A DNA stretch of 9,356 nt from an uncultured Solobacterium sp. (GTDB taxonomy: Bacteria; Bacillota_I; Bacilli_A; Erysipelotrichales; Erysipelotrichaceae), in contig CAJOLG010000089.1 in assembly GCA_905235315.1 (NCBI GenBank), positions 1 to 9,356 of the forward strand. Direction: 5' to 3'. A program made the translations under genes and the position numbers. Below the pieces are notes generated by a model that was given only the letters and a program-made list of their open reading frames with translations, did not search any database and was not told where the DNA came from. This document shows positions 1 to 7,264 of the stretch, piece after piece; the first letter of the stretch is position 1; each line of letters opens with the position of its first letter.

Positions 1-1282
1 AGTCCTCCGGAATGAGGTTTTCCGTATGGTTTGGATGCCAGTCAACCTCTTTGTCCCGGTAAATGTCATAATTCGAAGTCAGTTTATAATTCCGGTAAAG
101 CAGCGGAAGCGGATTTCCGGACCGTTCGCGCTGCCGGATGGACATCGCAATTGCCGTATTGACTGCTTCACTTCTGCCGTCTTCCCTTCCGCAGAGCCGC
201 GCAAGCGGATCCGTTAATGTTTCATTATTCAGAATATCTGTGCCGAAAATCGTCTCAAGGCGTTGATCCGAAAGAAATGCGGACAGCAGTACACACGCAA
301 ACAGGCAGTTTTCGCAGTGCCCGCACCACCGTTCCTCTTCCTGTCCTTCGGCACAGGAATGAAACACGGTATGATATCCCGTCAGAGTGGAGAACAGGCC
401 GGCGGTCTGCAGTTTGTCAAGCGGACGCAGAAGACTGAAATAATGAATTTCCGGAGTGATGCATTCATCCATGTAGCGCTTGAAATCCATCTCGAATTCA
501 AACGATTCGGCATATCCCGCAATCTCTTTCCCGGCAGAAACCCCGCCGGAAGTGCAGATATTCTGGATCCCGTAGATGGCTGCCGTCAACGAGGCCGCAA
601 ACGCACACAGCGCGGAAAACGGAGCCGGCCCGTTCAGAAAACCGGCTTTATTGAACTCCAGCAGACGGGAATCAATGCTGCGTTCCGCAATCAGCAGGCG
701 TTCCCCCTGATATCCCGCTGCCTGCGCAGAATGCACGGCGGACATCACATGGTTGATGACAAACGCACGGTTCTCTTCCTGCATTCCCGAAAGCAGCTGA
801 AGGCTGACGAAAGAATCCATCCCTCCCCCGACCGGAATCAGATTTCCATGGAAGCGCCGCTGGTCAACATGCCCGGAGATCGGCTCGCCGACGGAGCAAA
901 GGTCCATAAAGGTCTCCGAATCCGGCTGAACCCGATTCATGCGGAAAAACGGCTCAAGTCCTTTGAAATACAGTTTTTTCCACCATGCCGTCTGTTCCGG
1001 AGTGAGCAGTCCGCACTCAATGATTACCTTGGGAGAACAGGTCAGTTTCCAATAGAAAATCAGCTCTATAAGTCCCAGTGAAAACGCTGCTTCACGTACC
1101 GTACGCAGGTTCCCGAAGGCTTTTTCCCCGGCCGGTTTTGGCAATATGAAACTGGGATTGAAATGACTCAGCCCCTGGATTTCAAAGTCATACTGCACAC
1201 AGAATTCGTCTTCTGTTTCAAGAATGGCAAAATCATGGTAATAGAACTCCGGATACTTTTTTGACACATCGCTGAATTCCAT
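1..1282 (-). CDS. murL: MurL-like PP-loop enzyme, probable UDP-MurNAc-L-Ala-L-Glu epimerase (3' end beyond window)
   Basis: The reading frame is open from ATG at 1282 to the window edge, giving 427 residues without a stop; the C-terminus is missing. GGGAG (1288-1292) lies 5 nt before the ATG and supports this start. Residues 150-160 read PVGGGMDSFVS, a PP-loop of the SGGxDS type that binds ATP and releases pyrophosphate. Residues 319-326 (WCGHCENC) give a CxxCxxC cluster. Other blocks I recognise from proteins annotated as MurL are around 66-116 (IELIFYWKLTCSP and the following WWKKLYFKG), GFLNGPAPFSA (214-224), SFEFEMDF (260-267) and YFSLLRPL (281-288). MurL, known from Xanthomonas, converts the terminal L-Glu of UDP-MurNAc-L-Ala-L-Glu to D-Glu using ATP and Mg2+, in the cytoplasm. 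Family assignment is from memory of motifs, not a search. The stretch TSGGVSAGKE (244-253) seems diverged from the family, so a related PP-loop enzyme of other specificity is possible. It follows secDF by 77 nt. Confidence 0.68.
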   Translation of the reverse strand, partial: MEFSDVSKKYPEFYYHDFAILETEDEFCVQYDFEIQGLSHFNPSFILPKPAGEKAFGNLRTVREAAFSLGLIELIFYWKLTCSPKVIIECGLLTPEQTAWWKKLYFKGLEPFFRMNRVQPDSETFMDLCSVGEPISGHVDQRRFHGNLIPVGGGMDSFVSLQLLSGMQEENRAFVINHVMSAVHSAQAAGYQGERLLIAERSIDSRLLEFNKAGFLNGPAPFSALCAFAASLTAAIYGIQNICTSGGVSAGKEIAGYAESFEFEMDFKRYMDECITPEIHYFSLLRPLDKLQTAGLFSTLTGYHTVFHSCAEGQEEERWCGHCENCLFACVLLSAFLSDQRLETIFGTDILNNETLTDPLARLCGREDGRSEAVNTAIAMSIRQRERSGNPLPLLYRNYKLTSNYDIYRDKEVDWHPNHTENLIPED

Positions 1283-1324
1283 AATTTCTCCCAGTATATC
1301 GGTTTTTCAGAAAAGGTTCCACAG

Positions 1325-1350
1325 AATACGGCAGCCGAAGCTGCCGTATT
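1325..1350 (-). terminator. Strong cUUCGg hairpin between secDF and murL-like gene
   Basis: A perfect 11-bp stem (arms 1325-1335 and 1340-1350) closes a 4-base loop. On the minus-strand RNA the loop is UUCG closed by a C-G pair, the extra-stable tetraloop class. It begins 9 nt after the secDF stop. The following minus-strand sequence (CTGTGGAACCTTTTCTG) has only a delayed run of four T, so it is not a canonical intrinsic terminator. It may be a partial terminator, or an RNA 3'-end stabiliser that lowers expression of the downstream gene. Confidence 0.6.
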
Positions 1351-1359
1351 GTGTTTGTT

Positions 1360-3645
1360 TTATGCGTTGATTCCCTTAATGGAGTATTCATCAAGGGTTT
1401 CTTTGTTTTCCTTCTTCTTTTTCGGTTTCTGCGTCGGAGTATAGTGCTCACGGATCCAGCACCACAGACGAGGAGCGACAAAGATCGAGGAGAATGTACC
1501 GGCGATCATACCCGTCAGCATCGCAAACGTGAATGTGAAGATCGAGTGGCTTCCAAGCACCAGCAGCATGATAACCGGCAGAAGCGTTGTCAGCGAGCTG
1601 AACAGCGATACAAGAAGGGTCTTATCCAGCGCATCGTTGACAATGCGCGCATAGTCTTTCTTGCCATTGGTATCGCGGACGGTTTCCCGCACACGGTCGA
1701 AGACAACGATCGAGTTGTTGATCGAGTAACCGATAATCGTAAGCAGGACGGAGATAACTTCCGTATTGACTTCAAGCCGCAGGATGGTAAACATCGCAAG
1801 TGTGATCAGTACGTCATGCATAAGCGCAACCAGACACGATACCGAATAATCCCACTCATAGCGGAACGCGATATATGCCAGCATTGCGATCCAGGCAACA
1901 ACCGTCAGGATGGCATTGTGTACCAGCTCCCGTCCGACGACCGGAGTAACCACGTTGTCGCCCGGCTCCTGGCCGTAGCGTTCATAGAAGGCCTCTTTGA
2001 TTTCTTTCAGCTGGTCGGTTGTCAGCGATTCCTTTGTGGTCGCATATACCGTGGTGTTTCCTGCTGCCTGATAGCTGAATCCCGTATATCCAAGATCCGC
2101 AAGTTCCGAAGAAACCTCATCGATTGTGATCGGCGTTTCGCTTGTGACCGTCAGCTTTGTGCCGGCCGCAAAGTCGATGCCGAGATTCATGAATCCGTTT
2201 CCGCCGGCGGCGTTGACAACGCCGATGATCAGCGCAAGGCCGAGGATTCCGAGACTGGTATAGATCAGATACTTTGCCTTCTTGACGTAATCAATACCGC
2301 GGACACCGAAGAAGAACTGCGATTCTCCTTTTGAAACATCCGGGATCTGCGACTTACTGACACCGAAGTATTCCGGTTTGTTGTCGAACTTTCCGGTACC
2401 GACAAGCTGCTTCAGCAGCCATCTGGAGAACGCAACGTTGATCACAAGCGTACCGACAACGGTAATGATCAGCATTGTCGCAAAACCGCGCACTGCACCG
2501 TTGCCCCAGATATACATGATGAGGCCGGCAATCAGCGTTGTGAGCTGGGCATCGAAAATCGCAGAGAAGGACTGCTTCTGGCCTTCCGCAACCGCGGAGG
2601 GAACAGAACGGCCTTTATAGAGTTCCTGGCGGATCCGCTCATAACTGATGATGTTGGCGTCAACCGTCATACCGACACCGAGAACAAGCGCACCGATTGC
2701 GGTCAGGGTAAAGACAGCACCCATCAGGCCGTAAAGACCGAATACTGCCCAGATATACGCTGCCAGCATGATCACGGAGACAACGCCCGGCAGACGGTAT
2801 TTGTAGACCATGAACGCAAGAACAAGCAGAACACCGATCAGACCGGCAATCGCTGTCCGATGCAGCGCATCCGCACCATACTGTGCACTGACAACGTTAC
2901 TGGAAATCTCCGTCATCTTGACCGGCAGAGAACCGGAATTGATCAGTTCTGCAAGCGTGCGGGCTTCCGCATCGGTAAAGCTGCCTTCAATAATGCAGTC
3001 GCCGCTGATCCTGCTGCGTACAGTAGCTGCACTGATATACTTCGGCTCCTGGCCGGCAAGAGACTTGGCATACTCTTCTTTATAGGTATCCCCTTCTTCC
3101 CAGTCGAGCCAGATGATCATAACGTTGTTTCCGCTTCCGCGCGACGATACATCCTCTGTGATCTCCGCGAACTTTGTCTGGTCCGCAATCTTGAGGGAGA
3201 CGATCGGGCGTCCGTCCTGGTATGCCAGGCTTGCGCCGCCGTCGGTAATGATCGAAGCATCCGAAAGAAGCTCATCATTGACGTCCCGGAATGTGAGGTT
3301 CGCCGTTGTGCCGATCATCTCACGGGCGCTTTCCTGGTCAGCAACACCGGCAAGCTGAACGCGGATACGGTTTGTGCCTTCCACCGTGATCATCGGCTCA
3401 CTTACGCCGAGAACATTGACACGTTTCTGAATGGCGTTTGTTACCGCGCTCATATCAATGGCCGCGCCGGCATTTTCCTCTTCCAGCGGTGTGACCTCGT
3501 AGAGAATTTCAAATCCACCGACGAGATCCAGGCCGAGATTCAGGCTGTTCTTGATCGTGTTGAACGTTGCGGCGATCAGAATGACAAGCGCAGCAACCAC
3601 TGCACTGAATGCGGCCAGGCTGTTTTTCTTTTTGTTGTTGCTCAT
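1360..3645 (-). CDS. secDF: Fused protein-export membrane protein SecDF
   Basis: This 761-residue SecD-SecF fusion is an accessory of the SecYEG translocon that uses the ion gradient to pull secreted proteins across the membrane. The SecD half has TM1 (about 10-30), GLDLVGG (38-44), RVNVLGVSEP (75-84), the periplasmic P1 region, a membrane bundle from about 263, and VDANIISYERIR (328-339) with the transport Asp D329. The SecF half starts near 443 and has GIDFAAGT (489-496) and GYSINNSIVVFDR (639-651). The basic C-terminal tail contains KKKK (742-745). ATG at 3645 is chosen because GGAGG (3654-3658) lies 8 nt upstream; a TTG 15 nt further upstream lies on the Shine-Dalgarno itself. The comN-like stop is only 4 nt upstream, so translation is probably coupled. 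Oddity: the SecF ND Asp is Asn (N644), and the TLxR Arg appears to be Val (V679). Confidence 0.96.
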   Translation of the reverse strand: MSNNKKKNSLAAFSAVVAALVILIAATFNTIKNSLNLGLDLVGGFEILYEVTPLEEENAGAAIDMSAVTNAIQKRVNVLGVSEPMITVEGTNRIRVQLAGVADQESAREMIGTTANLTFRDVNDELLSDASIITDGGASLAYQDGRPIVSLKIADQTKFAEITEDVSSRGSGNNVMIIWLDWEEGDTYKEEYAKSLAGQEPKYISAATVRSRISGDCIIEGSFTDAEARTLAELINSGSLPVKMTEISSNVVSAQYGADALHRTAIAGLIGVLLVLAFMVYKYRLPGVVSVIMLAAYIWAVFGLYGLMGAVFTLTAIGALVLGVGMTVDANIISYERIRQELYKGRSVPSAVAEGQKQSFSAIFDAQLTTLIAGLIMYIWGNGAVRGFATMLIITVVGTLVINVAFSRWLLKQLVGTGKFDNKPEYFGVSKSQIPDVSKGESQFFFGVRGIDYVKKAKYLIYTSLGILGLALIIGVVNAAGGNGFMNLGIDFAAGTKLTVTSETPITIDEVSSELADLGYTGFSYQAAGNTTVYATTKESLTTDQLKEIKEAFYERYGQEPGDNVVTPVVGRELVHNAILTVVAWIAMLAYIAFRYEWDYSVSCLVALMHDVLITLAMFTILRLEVNTEVISVLLTIIGYSINNSIVVFDRVRETVRDTNGKKDYARIVNDALDKTLLVSLFSSLTTLLPVIMLLVLGSHSIFTFTFAMLTGMIAGTFSSIFVAPRLWCWIREHYTPTQKPKKKKENKETLDEYSIKGINA

Positions 3646-3649
3646 GGTT

Positions 3650-3937
3650 CTATCCTCCAATTAAATCCGAAAAATCTGACAGGCTCTGCCTTTTACCGTC
3701 TTCCAGAGCCTTCCTGGCAAGATACTTCACGAGATCATCCGGTTTTACCGCGATGATCTCTGCAGCCGCCTCATGAAGACTGCGGGGCGGATGCTTGCGG
3801 AACAGATCTTCCGAAAGGTATGACTCCAGGCTCTGATATGTAAGAGAATCCAGATACTCCCGTTTCAGCTGCTGCAGCTTGACTACCATGATCATCTGAA
3901 CTTCAACATTGTCGACATCATACTGCGCAGTTCTCAT
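3650..3937 (-). CDS. comN: ComN-like post-transcriptional regulator
   Basis: This 95-residue soluble protein has no signal peptide or membrane segment. Residues 54-78 (LHEAAAEIIAVKPDDLVKY onward) match my memory of the core of the ComN/YrzD family. In Bacillus subtilis that protein also lies beside secDF; it promotes expression of the comE late-competence operon and interacts with DivIVA. Position beside secDF is independent support. Its last two Gly codons form the GGAGG ribosome site of secDF. The start is uncertain: the AGGAG upstream of ATG 3937 is about 14 nt away, and in-frame ATGs at residues 15 and 17 could be used. Nothing here shows that the organism is competent; a general role near the membrane or septum is equally possible. 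Confidence 0.72.
   Translation of the reverse strand: MRTAQYDVDNVEVQMIMVVKLQQLKREYLDSLTYQSLESYLSEDLFRKHPPRSLHEAAAEIIAVKPDDLVKYLARKALEDGKRQSLSDFSDLIGG
3654..3658 (-). promoter_or_regulatory. secDF ribosome binding site inside comN-like gene
   Basis: GGAGG on the minus strand lies 8 nt before ATG 3645 and is built from the final two Gly codons of the upstream gene. It fixes the secDF start and implies translational coupling. Confidence 0.8.
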
Positions 3938-3969
3938 GAAAAAATACCCGTCTCCTCGTGCAAATTAAT

Positions 3970-3998
3970 ATGATATACCAAATTTGCCATTGATGAAA
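3970..3998 (-). promoter_or_regulatory. Weak candidate promoter before comN-secDF
   Basis: The 99-nt gap after mraY is AT-rich near 3961-3990. On the minus strand it contains TATCAT (3970-3975), or the overlapping TATATC (3972-3977) preceded by TGG as an extended -10. The best -35 at 17 bp is TTTCAT (3993-3998), a poor match. A separate promoter would fit the larger gap and the change of function, but the evidence is thin. Confidence 0.25.
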
Positions 3999-4036
3999 CG
4001 GGAATTTAACCTCTTTTGCGGTCATTTCAGCCGCAG

Positions 4037-5017
4037 TCAATGGATTGCGATCAGAAATCCAAGCACCGCAAAGACCGCCGATGCGAGCCAGATAATATGA
4101 ACCGTCTGCACTTCTCCGAGGCCGAGGCCGTGCTTTTCTTTGGGAAGAACAAACGAATAATGGATCGGAGTATACGGAAATACACGCTTATGCCGGAGTT
4201 TGACGGACCCGATCTGAATGATACAGCTGAGGGTATCGATCACATATACACCGCCGATCACAATCAATGCGATCTCCTGCTTCATGACAAGCGAGGACGC
4301 CGCAAGTGCTCCCCCGAGGGCCAGCGAACCGGTATCTCCCATAAATACTTTCGCCGGATGTACGTTGTAATGAAGATATCCGATCAGAGCGCCGATCAAT
4401 GCGGCGTAAAAGCCGGCAAGATGCACATTCCCCTCTCGGATTGCCAGAACCAGGAACACCGCAAAGCTTGTGACACAGCATCCCGCCGCAAGACCGTCCA
4501 TGCCGTCCGTAAGGTTCACTGCGTTGGACGCGCCGGAAAACATCAGCAGGATCAGAAGCAGATACAGGTGCCCGAGGCTGATGGCTCCTGCAAACGGAAT
4601 GCGGAGTGTGAGTTCCCCTCCGCCGAGCCGGTAGATTATATATATAACAGCTGCGAGAATTACCTGCAGAAAGAACTTGCGCCGGGGGATCAGACCGTCA
4701 TTATTGTGCTGTACTGCAATCAGCCAGTCGTCCCAGAACCCAATCAGTCCGTACCCGGCAAACGTAAGCTGTAAAATCAGCAGATCTCTGGAAAAGCCAA
4801 GAAACAGTTCGCTGATAACACTGACCAGAAGCGGAACAACAATAAACAGAATCCCGCCCATAATCGGGGTCTTTGCCTTTTCCTTGTATTCTTCCAGGCT
4901 GTATTCGCTGACCGTCTGGTTGAAACTGACCTTTTTCAGATACCGGATAAACGGCGGCATCAGAATCCATACCGCGGCGAGCGAAACCATAAACGATATC
5001 ATGCAGACAGCTGCCAT
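4037..5017 (-). CDS. mraY: Phospho-N-acetylmuramoyl-pentapeptide transferase MraY (lipid I synthase)
   Basis: MraY is an integral membrane enzyme that moves phospho-MurNAc-pentapeptide from UDP to undecaprenyl phosphate, giving lipid I. The protein has 326 residues, the normal family length, and about ten hydrophobic segments. Family motifs in order: KAKTPIMGG (47-55), the catalytic Asp pair DDW (96-98), NAVNLTDGMDGLAAG (165-179), NVHPAKVFMGDTGS (218-231) with the third metal-site Asp (D228), and KRVFPYTPIHYSF (277-289). The last block normally reads P-L/I-HHHFE; here it is PIHYSF, so two His and the Glu are replaced. AGAGG lies 5 nt before ATG 5017 and supports the start. The gene follows the PBP gene by 39 nt, as in standard dcw clusters, but the next gene is not murD. 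It ends with TGA. Confidence 0.95.
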   Translation of the reverse strand: MAAVCMISFMVSLAAVWILMPPFIRYLKKVSFNQTVSEYSLEEYKEKAKTPIMGGILFIVVPLLVSVISELFLGFSRDLLILQLTFAGYGLIGFWDDWLIAVQHNNDGLIPRRKFFLQVILAAVIYIIYRLGGGELTLRIPFAGAISLGHLYLLLILLMFSGASNAVNLTDGMDGLAAGCCVTSFAVFLVLAIREGNVHLAGFYAALIGALIGYLHYNVHPAKVFMGDTGSLALGGALAASSLVMKQEIALIVIGGVYVIDTLSCIIQIGSVKLRHKRVFPYTPIHYSFVLPKEKHGLGLGEVQTVHIIWLASAVFAVLGFLIAIH

Positions 5018-5040
5018 AACTTCCTCTCAATCTGCGTGAA

Positions 5041-5070
5041 ATTATACAATACAGAATTATTCAAACTCAA
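5041..5070 (-). promoter_or_regulatory. Candidate internal promoter for mraY
   Basis: On the minus strand, TTGAGT (5065-5070, 4 of 6 to the -35 consensus) is followed after 18 bp by a perfect TATAAT (5041-5046). The -35 falls inside the last codons of the PBP gene. A start about 7 nt downstream would give a leader of roughly 17 nt that still holds the mraY ribosome site. This would let mraY and the genes after it be expressed apart from MraZ control. Confidence 0.5.
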
Positions 5071-7252
5071 CTTCTATCTCGGTTCCGCGGCTGATCAGAG
5101 TGCCGGGATCGATATTCTGAGACACAACAACCCCCTCCCCGTGCAGACGGAATCCGAACTGCGTCACCTGCCATAATGCGGTGACATCCTTTCGCGTCCA
5201 GCCGGTCATATCCGGCATGATAAAGGAATTGGTGTCTGTCACAAGGAATATCTTTCCGCCGTTCACCATGGTTCCGGCAGACGGATACTGATCAATAATC
5301 GTTGAACCGTTGCCAAGGACTGTAACCTCTCCGTTGAGATACGAAAGTTTCTGGCCCGCAAAGGAAAGGGAATGATTCACAAGATTCGGCATCTCCCCTG
5401 CTTCCTTTTCAACCGCGGCCGCTTCAATCTGAAGCGGATCGGACGGATCCGGTTCTTCGGCCGGGGTATCCTGGTCCAGGACATTCGCATAGCCAAGCCG
5501 CATCGCGGTCTTGCGGATCAGGTTCTGCACCGGCCCGGTGTTGACATGGGCATTGGGATTGTACGGTGCTTCAAAGCAATAGTAGACGATGACCTTCGGG
5601 TCATCCGCCGGAAGTGCGCTCATCAGGGAGGCAATCGTATAGCCGGACATATAGGAGCCATTGATGGAAACCTGGGTGGTTCCGGTCTTGCCGATGAACT
5701 CACAGTCCGGAATCCGGTAGTACTTTGCGGTACCGTCTTCTGAATTGACGGTGCGGTAAAGAATCTCCTGAACCTGTTTCGCAGTATCTTCGGTAATCGG
5801 CTCTCCGGTCGTGCGCACTTCTGCCTGGTAAAGGATCCGGTTGTTGTCATACGAATCCCGGATCGATTCCACATAATACGGACGCTTCATCGTACCATCG
5901 CCGAAAATTGCGGAATACGCCTGCAGCATCTGCAGCATTGTCACCGTCGATCCCTGTCCGTACGAAATCGCAATCTTGTCCGCCGGCCAGGTAAAGTTGA
6001 GATAGCCGGTTTCTTCCGGCATGCCGTCTGTCTTTACGGACTGGAAATAGCCGAATTTTTTCAGATATTCAAGGTTTTTATCCGAGCCGAGCAGCTCCGT
6101 CTGAATTGTCGCCGCCACAACGTTCGAGGAATACATCAGTCCGTGGTCATAATCGATGACGCCGAACCGGTTTCCGGACGCATTGGTAATCGGATGTTCG
6201 CTTCCGTAGGCCGCCCGGTGCGGGTTGCGGTCATCATCCCAGCTGTAGTAATAGATGTCGGAATCTACAAGTGCGGTGCCGTCATATACGCCTTCGTTGA
6301 TCGCCGATGCCCAGGTTATCGATTTCAATGTGGAACCCGGCTCATACGGGAGCTGTGCACCGTAGTTGTTGTAGTCAGCGATATCCAGTGTGTTCGGGTC
6401 AAAACTCGGGTATTGTCCCCACCCGAGAATTTTTCCGGTATCGATTTCCATCACAGCACCCCAGATGCGTTCTGCCTTGAACTGCTGCTGCGTCATCACA
6501 AAGCTTTCTTCCAGTGCCTCCTGGATTTCCTTGTCCAGTGTTGTATAGATATTGTTTCCGTTTTCTGCGCTCTTCGTTTCTTCTTTCATTCCGGGAAGAA
6601 TATAGCCGTTTTTATCTGCCTGATAAATGCGGTATCCGTCATCGCCCCGCAGATACGTATCGAGATAAAGCTCTGTGCCCATTTTTCCGATCGTTGAACC
6701 GTTCTCATCGGACTGTGCAAATCCGATCAGGTTCGACGCAAATGTTCCGAGCGGATACACTCTCTGAATACTGTCGGTAAATTCAATGCCCGGAAGACCG
6801 AGGGCTTCGATCTGGTTCTTGACGGACTCGGAAAGATTCCGGCCTGCCGTACCGAGTTCTGTCTGCCACACATCCTGATTCAGATATCCGAGAATCGTAT
6901 CTTTGTCCGTACGGAGAATCTGTGCAAGTTCTTTTGCGGTGGTTTCCTTGTCCTGAACATAGGCAACCTCGCCTTCAACCGAAAGCCGGTCTTCTGCGAG
7001 AATACAGATGATATTGTACGTGCGGTTATCCTCCGCGATAATCGTCCCGTCCGATGCATAGATATTCCCGCGCAGCGCCTTGTCGGTCACACGGATCGTA
7101 TTTGCGGAATCCGCATACGCGGAAAGATCGGTGCCGCTTCGGAAATGCCGCTTGATAATCGAAACGTAAAAAACATTAGCGGCAAGAAGACTCATTACCG
7201 CTAATGACGCAAGAAATATACGCAGTACCGCACGATTTCCACGGTTGTTCAT
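5057..7252 (-). CDS. ftsI: Division-type class B penicillin-binding protein (FtsI/PBP2x-like) with two PASTA domains
   Basis: This is a septal peptidoglycan D,D-transpeptidase of 731 residues, anchored by one N-terminal membrane segment (about 9-31) with the rest outside the cell. The dimerisation/pedestal domain begins at RGNIYASDGTII (61-72). The transpeptidase domain carries all three active-site motifs: STLK with nucleophile S307 (307-310), SSN (375-377) and KTGT (522-525). A conserved YGQGSTVT block is at 431-438. After a Pro/Glu/Asp-rich linker (about 593-615), two PASTA domains occupy about 619-673 and 676-731; these are typical of Gram-positive division PBPs and bind peptidoglycan or beta-lactams. 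GAGG lies 7 nt before ATG 7252, and ftsL stops 12 nt upstream. Its partners are FtsL in the same operon and an FtsW polymerase not in this window. Nothing in the active site suggests inactivity. Confidence 0.95.
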   Translation of the reverse strand: MNNRGNRAVLRIFLASLAVMSLLAANVFYVSIIKRHFRSGTDLSAYADSANTIRVTDKALRGNIYASDGTIIAEDNRTYNIICILAEDRLSVEGEVAYVQDKETTAKELAQILRTDKDTILGYLNQDVWQTELGTAGRNLSESVKNQIEALGLPGIEFTDSIQRVYPLGTFASNLIGFAQSDENGSTIGKMGTELYLDTYLRGDDGYRIYQADKNGYILPGMKEETKSAENGNNIYTTLDKEIQEALEESFVMTQQQFKAERIWGAVMEIDTGKILGWGQYPSFDPNTLDIADYNNYGAQLPYEPGSTLKSITWASAINEGVYDGTALVDSDIYYYSWDDDRNPHRAAYGSEHPITNASGNRFGVIDYDHGLMYSSNVVAATIQTELLGSDKNLEYLKKFGYFQSVKTDGMPEETGYLNFTWPADKIAISYGQGSTVTMLQMLQAYSAIFGDGTMKRPYYVESIRDSYDNNRILYQAEVRTTGEPITEDTAKQVQEILYRTVNSEDGTAKYYRIPDCEFIGKTGTTQVSINGSYMSGYTIASLMSALPADDPKVIVYYCFEAPYNPNAHVNTGPVQNLIRKTAMRLGYANVLDQDTPAEEPDPSDPLQIEAAAVEKEAGEMPNLVNHSLSFAGQKLSYLNGEVTVLGNGSTIIDQYPSAGTMVNGGKIFLVTDTNSFIMPDMTGWTRKDVTALWQVTQFGFRLHGEGVVVSQNIDPGTLISRGTEIEVEFE

Positions 7253-7264
7253 ATCAAACCCTCA

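Noticed and set aside
263..1081. Plus-strand 272-codon open frame
   Set aside because: It lies wholly antisense to the MurL-like gene, has no recognisable domain and is rich in Arg/Gln/His in the way antisense frames of biased coding DNA are.
1293..1324. TATACT as a -10 of a separate murL promoter
   Set aside because: No acceptable -35 at 16-18 bp, and the implied start would lie at or after the ribosome binding site.
3646..3660. TTG start at 3660 for secDF
   Set aside because: It lies on the Shine-Dalgarno and inside the preceding gene; ATG 3645 has GGAGG at 8 nt spacing and a typical N-terminus.
1351..3756. Long plus-strand open frames of about 300 codons opposite secDF
   Set aside because: The minus-strand frame has complete SecD and SecF motifs; the opposite frames are Arg/Asp-rich shadows without family motifs.
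4018..4036. Short hairpin (TGCGG/CCGCA) just after mraY as a terminator
   Set aside because: Only a 5-bp stem and no T run on the minus strand.
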